A program made the translations under genes and the position numbers. A stretch of DNA of 16,322 nt from Alphaproteobacteria bacterium (GTDB taxonomy: Bacteria; Pseudomonadota; Alphaproteobacteria; Acetobacterales; Acetobacteraceae), in NCBI GenBank assembly GCA_013298245.1, contig JAAFHD010000032.1:1-16322 (forward strand), in the 5' to 3' direction. Position 1 is the first letter of the stretch; the number at the start of each line of letters is the position of its first letter. Of this stretch, positions 8,267-15,944 are shown piece by piece. The notes below the pieces were generated by a model that had not been told where the DNA came from, did no database searches, and saw only the letters and a list, made by a program, of their open reading frames with translations.

Positions 8267-9399
8267 CGCAGCGTGATGTCCACGCGGCGCGATGTCGGGT
8301 CCTGCGGCCCGGTGCCGCCCACGGTCGAGACATTGATCGCACTGCGCGGAATCCCCTGTGCCACCAGTGCCGCCGTCACCACTTGCGCGCGGCGGGCCGA
8401 CAGGGCGCGGTTGTTGGCGTTGGGCGTGCCATCCGCCTGGCCGACCACATCCAGGCTGGACACGCCACCGCTGCGCGCCGCCTGTGCGGCTTGCGACACG
8501 GTGCTGCGCGCCTGCGCGTCCAGCGCCGCACTGCTTAGCGGAAAGAACACCGCGAAGCTCGACATCGCAGACGCCGGCCGCGCGAAATTCGGCATGGTGA
8601 AGCCAAGGGGCCCGCTGGCCGCGGCCGGAGCGCTGCTTGGCGCATTGAAGGCGTAGCGCAGGCCGAGCGTCAGGTTATGGCCGCCGACATTGGGCGAGAA
8701 TTGCCGCGTGAACTGCGTCAGCAGGAAGGGCTGCTGACCTTGCGTCGGCACAGTGCGCGTTTCCAGGTTCAGCCGCGGCGGCAGCGCTTGCCAGTAGCGA
8801 TACTCGATCGTGGCGGCCAGGCCAGGCAGCACATTGTCCAACGGGAAGGCGGCACCGGCGATGATCTGCCATGCCAGATTGCGGCCAGACCCCGTCGCCG
8901 TGGTGGTCAGCGATTGCGACAGGTTGAAGCCGATATCGCGCACATTGGTCAGTGCCAGGCCCAAGCCCGCGCCGACATAAGGCTGCACCCAGCGGAATTG
9001 CGGCCCAAGCCCCGACAGGTCGAAATCATACAGCACATTGCCCATGAAGCCGTAGCTTTGCACCGAGCCACCCGTGCTGCCGATGCCGCCCTGGAAATTG
9101 CCCTGCTGGAAGAATTGCGCACCCGCGATGCGCGCCTGCCGCCAGGTGCCTTCCAACTCGAGGCGCACGCCATTGCCCATGCCATAGCCGATCGAGGCCA
9201 GCACGTTCACGCCGGTGTTGAAGGTAAAGCGGTGCCCATCGCCCTGGCCGAAAATCGCCGGCGGGCTGCGGGTATTCACGCTCTGGCTCAGCATGACGCC
9301 ACCGGCGCCGAGGCCGATATAGAGGCCATTGGTCGTCTGCGCCGCGGCGGGCAATGCCGCCAGACCAAGGGCGCAGGCGAGAGAGAGGCGCTTGATCAT
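8263..9399 (-). CDS. OmpA-like outer membrane protein with N-terminal beta-barrel
   Basis: Secreted protein of 378 residues. The start at 9397-9399 is chosen because it opens a clean signal peptide (MIKRLSLACALGLAALPAAA, cleavage after about residue 20). It is also preceded by GAGGA at 9405-9409, five bases away; an in-frame start nine codons upstream lacks these supports. After the signal come alternating aromatic/glycine-rich strands (GLYIGLGAGGVML, later VQPYVGAGLGLAL and LTLGLRYAF), typical of an Omp25/OmpA-type porin-like barrel. The C-terminal 100 residues resemble the OmpA peptidoglycan-binding domain: FAVFFPLSSAALDA, then VVGQADGTPNANNRALSARRAQVV and a final RRVDITLR. The usual GHTD is GQAD here, and the Asp-to-LS spacing looks one residue short, so peptidoglycan binding may be altered. 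It shares four bases with the quinone oxidoreductase gene. Confidence 0.88.
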   Translation of the reverse strand: MIKRLSLACALGLAALPAAAQTTNGLYIGLGAGGVMLSQSVNTRSPPAIFGQGDGHRFTFNTGVNVLASIGYGMGNGVRLELEGTWRQARIAGAQFFQQGNFQGGIGSTGGSVQSYGFMGNVLYDFDLSGLGPQFRWVQPYVGAGLGLALTNVRDIGFNLSQSLTTTATGSGRNLAWQIIAGAAFPLDNVLPGLAATIEYRYWQALPPRLNLETRTVPTQGQQPFLLTQFTRQFSPNVGGHNLTLGLRYAFNAPSSAPAAASGPLGFTMPNFARPASAMSSFAVFFPLSSAALDAQARSTVSQAAQAARSGGVSSLDVVGQADGTPNANNRALSARRAQVVTAALVAQGIPRSAINVSTVGGTGPQDPTSRRVDITLR

Positions 9400-9442
9400 T
9401 CGAATCCTCGCAGCTTCCAGCCCCACCGTCCTACCAGACAGA

Positions 9443-9460
9443 CAGGGCTTGCACAGCCTG
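9443..9460 (-). terminator. Bulged hairpin immediately after the DUF924 gene
   Basis: CAGG-CT (9443-9449, one G bulged) pairs with AGCCTG (9455-9460) around a 5-base loop, three bases past the DUF924 stop. On the minus strand it is followed by TGTCTGTCT, which is T-rich but not a true run. It could end the oxidoreductase/DUF924 transcript before the OmpA-like gene; weak evidence. Confidence 0.25.
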
Positions 9461-9462
9461 GG

Positions 9463-10032
9463 TCAGAACCCCGCCCCTGGCTGTGCCAGATATGCCACTT
9501 CCGCAGCCGTATTCACACGGCCGAGAGCGGCGTTGCGGTGCGGAAAACGGCCGAATCGGCGGATGACGACGCGGTGCCGCCATGCGTATTCGATGGCCCC
9601 GTTTTGCGCCGCATGTTTGGGGGTGTCGCGCAGGCCTTCGAACAGCGCGCAGGACAGGTCCTGGTCGGCCGCGTCTTCGGAATGTTCGAAGGGCAGGTAG
9701 ATGAACGGGCGCTGGATCGGTGTCACGGCCATGTCCAAGCGCTGGGCCAGCGCGCCGCGCGCGATGTGGCGGGCATGCGGGTCGGACGCAAAAGCATCTG
9801 CACTGCCGCGCAAGAGGTTGCGCGGAAACTGGTCCAGCACGATCAGCAGCGCCAGCGCGCCACCAGCGGTTGTGGCCCATGCGTCCAACGCACCACCGCG
9901 CGCCGGGGCGATCAGCGTGCCGAAACGCGTGCGGATGTCGTTGTCGAAATCGTCGTTCTTCTGGAACCAGGCCTGGCGGAATGCGTCCGGCCCATCGGCG
10001 AACCAGAATTGCAGGATGTCGTCGGGCGTCAT
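9463..10032 (-). CDS. DUF924 family protein
   Basis: Protein of 189 residues, the usual size of this family, which is predicted to be all-helical and TPR-like and whose function is not established. Recognisable family features are the N-terminal ILQFWFADGPDAFRQAWF, the central LDQFPRNLLRGSADAFASD (about 66-84) and FIYLPFEHSEDAADQD (about 109-124), followed by RFGRFPHRNAALGR near the C-terminus. No signal peptide or membrane segment is seen, so it is probably cytoplasmic. Its ATG (10030-10032) overlaps the TGA of the large FAD/Fe-S gene upstream (ATGA), so it is translationally coupled to that oxidoreductase. An AAGG stands about ten bases before the start. The coupling suggests a linked role, but none can be named from sequence alone. 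Confidence 0.9.
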   Translation of the reverse strand: MTPDDILQFWFADGPDAFRQAWFQKNDDFDNDIRTRFGTLIAPARGGALDAWATTAGGALALLIVLDQFPRNLLRGSADAFASDPHARHIARGALAQRLDMAVTPIQRPFIYLPFEHSEDAADQDLSCALFEGLRDTPKHAAQNGAIEYAWRHRVVIRRFGRFPHRNAALGRVNTAAEVAYLAQPGAGF

Positions 10033-12863
10033 GGCAGGGCCTTGTCCAGAAGTTGCACGGAATGGATGGCGCGGCGGCCCGACAGCCCTTCGATCTGATG
10101 CCGGCAGGACGTGCCGTCAGCGACGATGATGTCCGCGGGTGCTGCGGCGCGCACGGCGGGCAGCAAGGATGCCTCGGCCATCGCGCGCGAGGCGTCCTGG
10201 TTCGCTGCCATATACCCGAAGCTGCCGGCCATGCCGCAGCACGAGGAGGTGATGGGCTTGACCGCCACACCGGGCACTGCGGCAAGTGCTGCTTGCGCAG
10301 GCGCGAAGGCCGCGAAGGCCTTCTGGTGGCAATGGCCATGCATGTGCGCGGTGACGGGCGTGTCCCGCCATGCGATGGCAGGGCGTGTTTCATCGAGCCA
10401 TTCGCCGATCAGCCTCGCGCGGGCAGCAACACGTTTTGCGGCATCACCTGGCACAAGTGCGAGGAACTCATCGCGAAGCGTCGTGAGGCATGAGGGTTCT
10501 AGGCCGATGATCGGGGTGTCGCTGCCATCATCAAGTGCTGCGATGGTGCGCTGGGCTTCCTGGCGTGCGCGGTCGACCAGGCCGGCCGACAGATAGGTGC
10601 GCCCGCAGCACAGTGCGCCGGCGCTGCGTGGGGCGGCGCCGGCGGCGGCGATGACGCGTGTGGCAGCACGCAGGTTTTCCGGTTCGAACCAGCGGTTGAA
10701 GGTGTCGGCGAAGAGGATCGGGCCGGGGCCTTGGGCCTCTGTGTCGCGAAAGGGATTGCCCACGAATTCGGGCAGCGCGCGCGCGGCGGAAAACCCGGTC
10801 GCGCGTTCCATTATGCGCGCCAGCGCAGGCACACGGTTGCGCAGGTTCGCAAGCCACGGCGCGCGCGCGGCCCATGGCGCGTAGCGCGGCAATTCCGCGA
10901 CCAGGCGATCCTTCAGCGACACGCCGTGCTTCGCGTTGCGCGCGGCCAGCACCTCGATCTTCATGCGCGCCATGTCCACACCGGTCGGGCATTCGCGCTT
11001 GCAGCCCTTGCACGACACACACAGCGACATGGCATCCGCCAGCGCATCAGAGGCCAGCGCATCCGGGCCCAGTTGGCCGGTGAGTGCCAGCCGCAAAGTG
11101 TTGGCGCGGCCGCGGGTCAGGTGCTCCTCCTCGCGTGTGACGCGATAGGAGGGGCACATCACGCCGGCGTCGAATTTCCGGCAGGTGCCATTGTTGTTGC
11201 ACATCTCCACCGCACCCAGGAAACCATTGGGGTGTTCGGACCAGTCCAGCACCGGCGTGTGCGGCGCGGGCGCGTAATCGGGCGCGTAGCGGAACAGGCT
11301 GCGGTCATCCATTTTCGGCGCGCGCACCACGCGGCCGGGGTTGAGCAGCGCGTGCGGATCGAAGGCGTCCTTCACGCTTTCAAAGGCGCGCGCGATGCGG
11401 GCGCCGAACATGGGTTCGTTGAACTCGCTGCGCACGATGCCATCGCCGTGTTCGCCGGAATGGCTGCCCTTGTATTCGCGCACCAGGTCGAAGCATTGCT
11501 CGGCGATCTCGCGCATTTTGCGCACGTCGCCGCCATCCTTCATGTTCAGAACGGGGCGCACATGCAGGCAGCCGACGGAGGCATGCGCGTACCAGGTGCC
11601 CTTCACGCCGTGGCTGTCGAACACGGCGGTCAGGCGTTCGGTGTAGTCCGCCAGATCGGGCAGGGAGACGGCGCAATCCTCGATGAAGGAGACCGGCTTC
11701 GCGTCGCCCTTCATCGACATCATGATGTTGAGCCCCGCCTCGCGCACTTCGGCGATGCGAGCCTGGAAGGCAGCATCGGTGGCGCGCACCACGGCGCCCG
11801 GCAGGCCGAGATCGCCCATCATCTCCTCAAGCCGCGCGAGTGCGGCCAGCAGCGGCGCATCCTCATGGCCATGGAATTCCACGATCAGCAGGCTGTCCGG
11901 TTCGCCGATGACCATCTGATCGATGGTGGCGCGATAGATCGGGATGGACCGCCCCAGATCGATCATCGTGCGGTCCACCAACTCCACCGCCTCGGGGTCC
12001 AGCGTGACCAAATGCTGTGCGGCTTCCATCGCGCGGCGGAAGGTGGGGAACTGGCAGATGCCGACCACCTTGCGCGGCTTGATCGGCCAGAGCTTCAGGT
12101 CGAGTGCGGCGGAGAAAGCCAGCGTGCCCTCGCTGCCCACCAGCAGCCGCGCCAGGTTGCCGCGCCCATGCGCGCGCGCATCCGGCGTCAGCGCACCCAG
12201 GTTGTAGCCGCCGACGCGGCGCAGCTGCGCGGGGAATTTCTCGGCGATTTCGGCGGCCTCGCGCTCGCCTAAGCGGTGCAGCCGCGCGACCAGGTCGGTG
12301 TTCGGTTCGCGCTCGCCAAAGTAATGCCGGCTGCCATCGGCCAGCAGCGCGTCGATACCCTGCACATTATCCGCCATCAGCCCATAGCGGATGGACTTGG
12401 AGCCGCAGGAATTGTTGCCCGCCATGCCGCCGATCGTACAGCGCTGCCATGTCGAAGGGTCCACCGGAAAAAACCGGCCATGCGCCCGCAGCGCCTCGTT
12501 CAGCGCGCCCAGCGTGATGCCCGGTTGCACACGCGCTGTATCGCCCTCCACGCTGATCACGCCGCGTAAATGCCGCGAGCAATCCAACACCAGCGACGCA
12601 TTCACCGTCTGCCCGCATTGCGACGTGCCGCCACCGCGCGCCAGCACCGAGACACCTTCCTCGCGCGCCAATTCCATCGCCGCCTGCACATCCTCGATCG
12701 TGCGCGGCACCACCACGCCAACCGGCATCACCTGGTAGATGCTGGCATCCGTCGCGTAGCGGCCGCGATCGGCTGGGTGGAACAGCACCTCGCCCTGGAT
12801 GTTCTGGCGCAGCTTTGTGGCCAGGCGGCTGTCCGACAGGCTTGGACGGGTGATCGCGTTCAT
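10029..12863 (-). CDS. FAD-linked oxidase / Fe-S fusion protein (YdiJ-like, D-2-hydroxyacid dehydrogenase family)
   Basis: Large oxidoreductase of 944 residues. The family oxidises D-2-hydroxyacids such as D-2-hydroxyglutarate or D-lactate and passes electrons through Fe-S clusters toward the quinone pool. Domains in order: FAD-binding type 4 domain (about 45-230; VVVPRTIEDVQAA, LARGGGTSQCGQ, NNSCGSKSIRYG); FAD-oxidase C-terminal domain (about 230-530), with a His-containing YAHASVGCLHVRPVLNM segment fitting the metal/substrate site of D-2-hydroxyglutarate dehydrogenases; an Fe-S region (about 550-650) with CNNNGTCRKF, VMCPSYR and CVSCKGCKRECPTGVD; and a C-terminal CCG-type region with LCCGRTYLSAG and SCCGMAGSFGY. 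The size is close to E. coli YdiJ. No signal peptide is present. It is the first gene of a unit with DUF924 and diverges from the deacetylase genes across a 115-base gap. GlcD/GlcF-like glycolate oxidase is a less likely alternative, because those subunits are normally separate. Confidence 0.93.
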   Translation of the reverse strand: MNAITRPSLSDSRLATKLRQNIQGEVLFHPADRGRYATDASIYQVMPVGVVVPRTIEDVQAAMELAREEGVSVLARGGGTSQCGQTVNASLVLDCSRHLRGVISVEGDTARVQPGITLGALNEALRAHGRFFPVDPSTWQRCTIGGMAGNNSCGSKSIRYGLMADNVQGIDALLADGSRHYFGEREPNTDLVARLHRLGEREAAEIAEKFPAQLRRVGGYNLGALTPDARAHGRGNLARLLVGSEGTLAFSAALDLKLWPIKPRKVVGICQFPTFRRAMEAAQHLVTLDPEAVELVDRTMIDLGRSIPIYRATIDQMVIGEPDSLLIVEFHGHEDAPLLAALARLEEMMGDLGLPGAVVRATDAAFQARIAEVREAGLNIMMSMKGDAKPVSFIEDCAVSLPDLADYTERLTAVFDSHGVKGTWYAHASVGCLHVRPVLNMKDGGDVRKMREIAEQCFDLVREYKGSHSGEHGDGIVRSEFNEPMFGARIARAFESVKDAFDPHALLNPGRVVRAPKMDDRSLFRYAPDYAPAPHTPVLDWSEHPNGFLGAVEMCNNNGTCRKFDAGVMCPSYRVTREEEHLTRGRANTLRLALTGQLGPDALASDALADAMSLCVSCKGCKRECPTGVDMARMKIEVLAARNAKHGVSLKDRLVAELPRYAPWAARAPWLANLRNRVPALARIMERATGFSAARALPEFVGNPFRDTEAQGPGPILFADTFNRWFEPENLRAATRVIAAAGAAPRSAGALCCGRTYLSAGLVDRARQEAQRTIAALDDGSDTPIIGLEPSCLTTLRDEFLALVPGDAAKRVAARARLIGEWLDETRPAIAWRDTPVTAHMHGHCHQKAFAAFAPAQAALAAVPGVAVKPITSSCCGMAGSFGYMAANQDASRAMAEASLLPAVRAAAPADIIVADGTSCRHQIEGLSGRRAIHSVQLLDKALP

Positions 12864-12877
12864 CCCGCGCTTCTAGC

Positions 12878-12896
12878 GCAGGCCGCGCGCGCCTGC
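12878..12896. repeat. Inverted repeat GCAGGC-N7-GCCTGC
   Basis: Two exact 6-base half-sites (12878-12883 and 12891-12896) separated by seven G/C bases, starting 15 bases upstream of the FAD/Fe-S gene ATG. It could be an operator or a hairpin in that gene's leader. GC-rich inverted repeats arise easily by chance in this genome, so the call is modest. Confidence 0.35.
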
Positions 12897-12916
12897 CCAT
12901 GGGAAGTGCCAATGGC

Positions 12917-12931
12917 GCACAGAAGCTGTGC
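12917..12931. promoter_or_regulatory. Candidate operator GCACAG-AAG-CTGTGC
   Basis: A 15-base inverted repeat with perfect 6-base arms (12917-12922, 12926-12931) and a 3-base centre, near the middle of the divergent gap and about 48 bases before the deacetylase ATG. Compact symmetry with a short odd spacer is typical of dimeric repressor sites such as those of GntR or LacI families. No such regulator is encoded in the window. Confidence 0.4.
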
Positions 12932-12978
12932 TCATCGCGCGCCGCGTGCGACGCTTTGCGTGCAACGCGGAGAACACC

Positions 12979-13923
12979 ATGGCCCTGCACAGCAGCGCCG
13001 GCGCGCCGGAAGGCCCCTTGCTCGCCGAGCCTGGGCATTACGACTACGCGCCTTATCGCGGCCGCCCGCGCATTGCCTGGCCGGGCGGCGCGCGCATCGC
13101 CGTCTGGGTGGTGCCGAATATCGAGCATTACGAACTCGACCCGCCGATCAACCCACGCCGCGGTGGCTGGCCGCGCCCGACGCCCGATGTGCTGGCCTAT
13201 TCCTGGCGCGACTATGGCAATCGCGCCGGCTTCGACCGGATGGCTGATGTCATGGCGCGGCATGGCGTGCGCGGCAGCGTCTCCCTGAACGTCGCGGTGT
13301 GCGACATGTTCCCCGACATCATCGCGCGCTGCTGCGAGCTGGGCTGGGAGCTGTTCAGCCATGGCGTCTACAACACGCGCTACATGTACGGCATGGACGA
13401 GGCGCAGCAGCGCGCGCTGATCGCCGATGTGCGGAACACGATCTTCCGCGCCTCCGGCCAGCGGCTGGATGGGTGGCTTTCGCCCGCGCTGTCCAATGAC
13501 GAAACCACGCAGCATATCCTGGCGGAGGAGGGCATCCTCTACACGCTCGACATGCTGCATGACGACCAGCCGATGCCGGTGCGCACGCGATCCGGTCGGC
13601 CGCTGATCAGCATTCCCTATTCGCTCGAGACCAATGACGTGCCGAATTTCGTACTCCGCAACGCCACAGCCGATGAATGGGCGGAACTGGTGCTGGCGCA
13701 GTTCGAACAGCTGCGCGCGGAGGGCGGGACGGTGCTGTGCCTGCCGATCCACCCCTACATCATCGGCGCGCCGCACCGCATCGGCGCGCTGGACCGCGTG
13801 CTGGCGCATATCGCAGCCCAGCCGGATGTGTGGCTCGCCACGGGGCGCGAAATCGCGCGGCACTTCATCGACCATCACCTGGCGGAATTCGACGCCTGGA
13901 TCGCCGCGGGCACACCGGCATGA
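12979..13923 (+). CDS. PuuE-like polysaccharide deacetylase family protein (first copy)
   Basis: Cytoplasmic NodB-fold hydrolase of 314 residues, in the branch containing the allantoinase PuuE. That branch acts on small amides or ureides rather than polymers. The start at 12979 is supported by GGAG at 12969-12972; a GTG 17 codons upstream would add an Arg-rich tail with no family match. Seen: YSWRDYGNR (74-82), SLNVAVCDMFPD (102-113), the GWELFSHGVYNTRYMYG block with His128, GWLSPALSNDETT (165-177), a DMLHDDQPMPV segment (191-201), and LCLPIHPYIIGAPHR with His258 (253-267). Both conserved histidines of the branch are present, so the enzyme is probably active. Its stop overlaps the start of a paralogue by four bases. 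The exact substrate cannot be told; allantoin itself is only one possibility. Confidence 0.9.
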   Translation: MALHSSAGAPEGPLLAEPGHYDYAPYRGRPRIAWPGGARIAVWVVPNIEHYELDPPINPRRGGWPRPTPDVLAYSWRDYGNRAGFDRMADVMARHGVRGSVSLNVAVCDMFPDIIARCCELGWELFSHGVYNTRYMYGMDEAQQRALIADVRNTIFRASGQRLDGWLSPALSNDETTQHILAEEGILYTLDMLHDDQPMPVRTRSGRPLISIPYSLETNDVPNFVLRNATADEWAELVLAQFEQLRAEGGTVLCLPIHPYIIGAPHRIGALDRVLAHIAAQPDVWLATGREIARHFIDHHLAEFDAWIAAGTPA

Positions 13924-14795
13924 CGCTCGATCCGCGATACCTGGAATACCCGTCGCGCGGGGCGCGCCTGGACCATGGCCGCTTCGCGCATCGCCGCCCG
14001 CCACCGCGCGCGGCATGGCACGGCCTTGGTCTGTGGATCGTGGTGCCGGTGCAGCATTTCCCCATGGACATGCCGCGCGGGCCGGTGGCGATTCCGGGCG
14101 GCATGGAACGGCCCTATCCGTCCTATTGGGACTACACGCAGCGCGATTACGGCAATCGCGTCGGCATCTACCGCATTATGCGCGCGTTGGACGAACGCGG
14201 CCTGCGCGCGACCGCCGCTGTCAGCGGTTGCATCCCTGGCCGCTACCCTGCGCTCGTCGCCGATATCGCCGCGCGCGAATGGGAGGTGATGGCCGCCGGT
14301 TGGGACATGGGCCAGGCGCTGCACAGCGCGCGGCCCGAAGCGGAGGAGCGAGGGCTTATTCTTCGCACGCGCAACGCGTTGGCCGCCGCTTTCGGCACCG
14401 CGCCGCACGGCTGGCATTCGCCCGGCCATTCGCAATCCGCCGTCACGCCCGACCTGCTGGCCGAGGCCGGCTTCACCTGGTGCGCAGACTGGATCAATGA
14501 CGACTTGCCCTTCGCCATGACCACGCGTGCCGGGCCGCTGATGAACCTGCCCATGGCCTGGGAACTCTCGGATCGTCGCTGCCTGTTCGAACAGCAGCAG
14601 ACCACCGCGCAATTCTGCTGCCAGATCGCAGATGCTGCCGCGCGGCTGCGTGACGAAGATGGGCGCGTGCTGACCCTGATGCTGACGCCCTGGGTGATGG
14701 GCCAGGCGCATCGCTATCGCGCCATGTGCGGGCTGCTGGACGCGTTGATGGAGTTGCGGCCCGCGCTGCTGACGGGGGAGATGCTCGCCGCCTGA
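13920..14795 (+). CDS. PuuE-like polysaccharide deacetylase family protein (second copy, likely degenerate active site)
   Basis: Paralogue of the preceding gene, 291 residues, starting at the ATG that overlaps its stop (ATGA). It keeps the family scaffold: YTQRDYGNRVG (72-82), GWHSPGHSQSAVTP (164-177), a DWINDDLPFAM segment (190-200) that parallels DMLHDDQPMPV, and LMNLPMAWEL (207-216). The block that reads SHG in the first copy is AAG here (125-127), and IHPY is LTPW (255-258), so both conserved histidines are replaced by Ala and Thr. A His-rich HSPGHS is present nearby and could partly compensate. It may be a non-catalytic partner of the first copy, or act on a different substrate. No signal peptide is seen. 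Confidence 0.87.
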   Translation: MTLDPRYLEYPSRGARLDHGRFAHRRPPPRAAWHGLGLWIVVPVQHFPMDMPRGPVAIPGGMERPYPSYWDYTQRDYGNRVGIYRIMRALDERGLRATAAVSGCIPGRYPALVADIAAREWEVMAAGWDMGQALHSARPEAEERGLILRTRNALAAAFGTAPHGWHSPGHSQSAVTPDLLAEAGFTWCADWINDDLPFAMTTRAGPLMNLPMAWELSDRRCLFEQQQTTAQFCCQIADAAARLRDEDGRVLTLMLTPWVMGQAHRYRAMCGLLDALMELRPALLTGEMLAA

Positions 14796-14834
14796 CCTTG
14801 CGTTGCGCGCGCCCCGCTGGCATCCGCGCAGGCC

Positions 14835-15893
14835 ATGAGTGGTTTTGCTGCCCGCCTCGATCAGATCACGCGCCGCGCAGAGGAATTGCGCGCGCTGCTG
14901 GAAACCGCGCAGGGCTCGCAGGTGGCGACGCTGTCGCGCGAATTGTCGGGCATCGAACCCATCGTCGCGCGCATCGCCGCGTTGCGTGAGGCGGAGCGTG
15001 CGCAGCGCGATGCGACGGCCATGTTGGACGACTCGGAAATGCGCGAATTGGCCGAAGCCGAGCTTCAGGAACTGAACGCGCGGCTGCCGGTGCTGGAGCG
15101 CGAACTCCGCCTCTCGCTGCTGCCGCGCGACGAGGCCGATGAACGCAGCGCCATCCTGGAAATCCGCCCCGCCGCCGGCGGCGACGAAGCCGGCATCTTC
15201 GCCGCCGAACTGTTCCGCGCTTACCAACGCTATGCCGAGGCGCGCGGCTGGCGCTGGACCATGCTGGACTATGACGAAAACGAGCTCGGCGGCGTGAAGG
15301 GTGCCACCGCCGAAATCGAAGGCCGCGCCGTCTTCGCGCGCTTCAAATTCGAAAGCGGCGTGCACCGCGTGCAGCGCGTGCCGGCCACCGAAAGCCAGGG
15401 CCGCATCCACACTTCGACCGTCACCGTCGCCGTGCTGCCCGAAGCCGAAGAAGTGGACGTGCAGATCAACGACACCGATCTGCGCATCGACACCTATCGC
15501 GCCTCCGGCGCCGGCGGCCAGCACGTCAACAAGACCGACAGCGCAGTGCGCATCACGCACATCCCCACCGGCACCGTGGTCGCGATGCAGGAGGAAAAAT
15601 CCCAGCACAAGAACCGCGCCAAGGCGATGAAGGTGCTGCGCTCGCGTATCTTCGAAGCTGAACGTGCGCGGCTTGCCAGCACGCGCAGCGCCGACCGTCG
15701 TGGCCAGGTCGGCACCGGCGATCGCAGCGAGCGCATCCGCACCTACAACTTCCCGCAGGGCCGCGTGACCGATCACCGCATCGGCCTGACGCTGCACAAG
15801 ATCGACCGCGTGATGCTGGGCGAGATGGACGACATCATCGAAGCCCTGATCGCCGAGGACGAGGCCGCGCGCCTGGCCGAAGCCGAGGCTTGA
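14835..15893 (+). CDS. prfA: Peptide chain release factor 1
   Basis: Class I release factor that reads UAA and UAG stop codons in the ribosomal A site and triggers peptide hydrolysis. The protein has 352 residues, close to the usual 355-360. Seen: the PAT tripeptide anticodon (183-185, in [14 protein letters not shown]), which marks RF1 rather than RF2 (SPF), and the catalytic GGQ loop (227-229, in [15 protein letters not shown]). After it come the conserved HIPTGTVV and QEEKSQHKN segments and the C-terminal [15 protein letters not shown]. The ATG is 39 bases after the second deacetylase gene; the upstream GCAGG lies very close to the start, so initiation may be modest. The expected partner methyltransferase gene prmC (hemK), which often follows prfA, is not next to it. 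Confidence 0.97.
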   Translation: MSGFAARLDQITRRAEELRALLETAQGSQVATLSRELSGIEPIVARIAALREAERAQRDATAMLDDSEMRELAEAELQELNARLPVLERELRLSLLPRDEADERSAILEIRPAAGGDEAGIFAAELFRAYQRYAEARGWRWTMLDYDENELGGVKGATAEIEGRAVFARFKFESGVHRVQRVPATESQGRIHTSTVTVAVLPEAEEVDVQINDTDLRIDTYRASGAGGQHVNKTDSAVRITHIPTGTVVAMQEEKSQHKNRAKAMKVLRSRIFEAERARLASTRSADRRGQVGTGDRSERIRTYNFPQGRVTDHRIGLTLHKIDRVMLGEMDDIIEALIAEDEAARLAEAEA

Positions 15894-15944
15894 CCGCGAC
15901 TTCCGAGCGCCTGACCTTCCCACGCGGATATCCTGGAGGCCCCG

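Larger units (their letters stand above)
12864..12978. promoter_or_regulatory. Divergent intergenic region between the FAD/Fe-S and deacetylase operons
   Basis: These 115 bases must hold promoters for both directions if neither unit has an internal one. I see no convincing -35/-10 pair. The region carries two inverted repeats, listed separately. A GGAG at 12969-12972 serves as ribosome-binding site for the plus-strand gene. The first 15 bases before the minus-strand ATG hold only a weak AGAAG-type match. Confidence 0.5.

Noticed and set aside
8677..10098. A 473-residue plus-strand open frame
   Set aside because: Antisense to the OmpA-like and DUF924 genes and spans their intergenic gap; no motif or ribosome-binding site.
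10731..12272. A 513-residue plus-strand open frame
   Set aside because: Antisense to the FAD/Fe-S dehydrogenase; composition is His/Ala/Arg-rich with no recognisable domain.
12928..12978. Longer GTG start for the first deacetylase
   Set aside because: It adds an Arg-rich 17-residue tail, begins inside the operator-like palindrome and lacks a ribosome-binding site; the ATG at 12979 has GGAG at proper distance.
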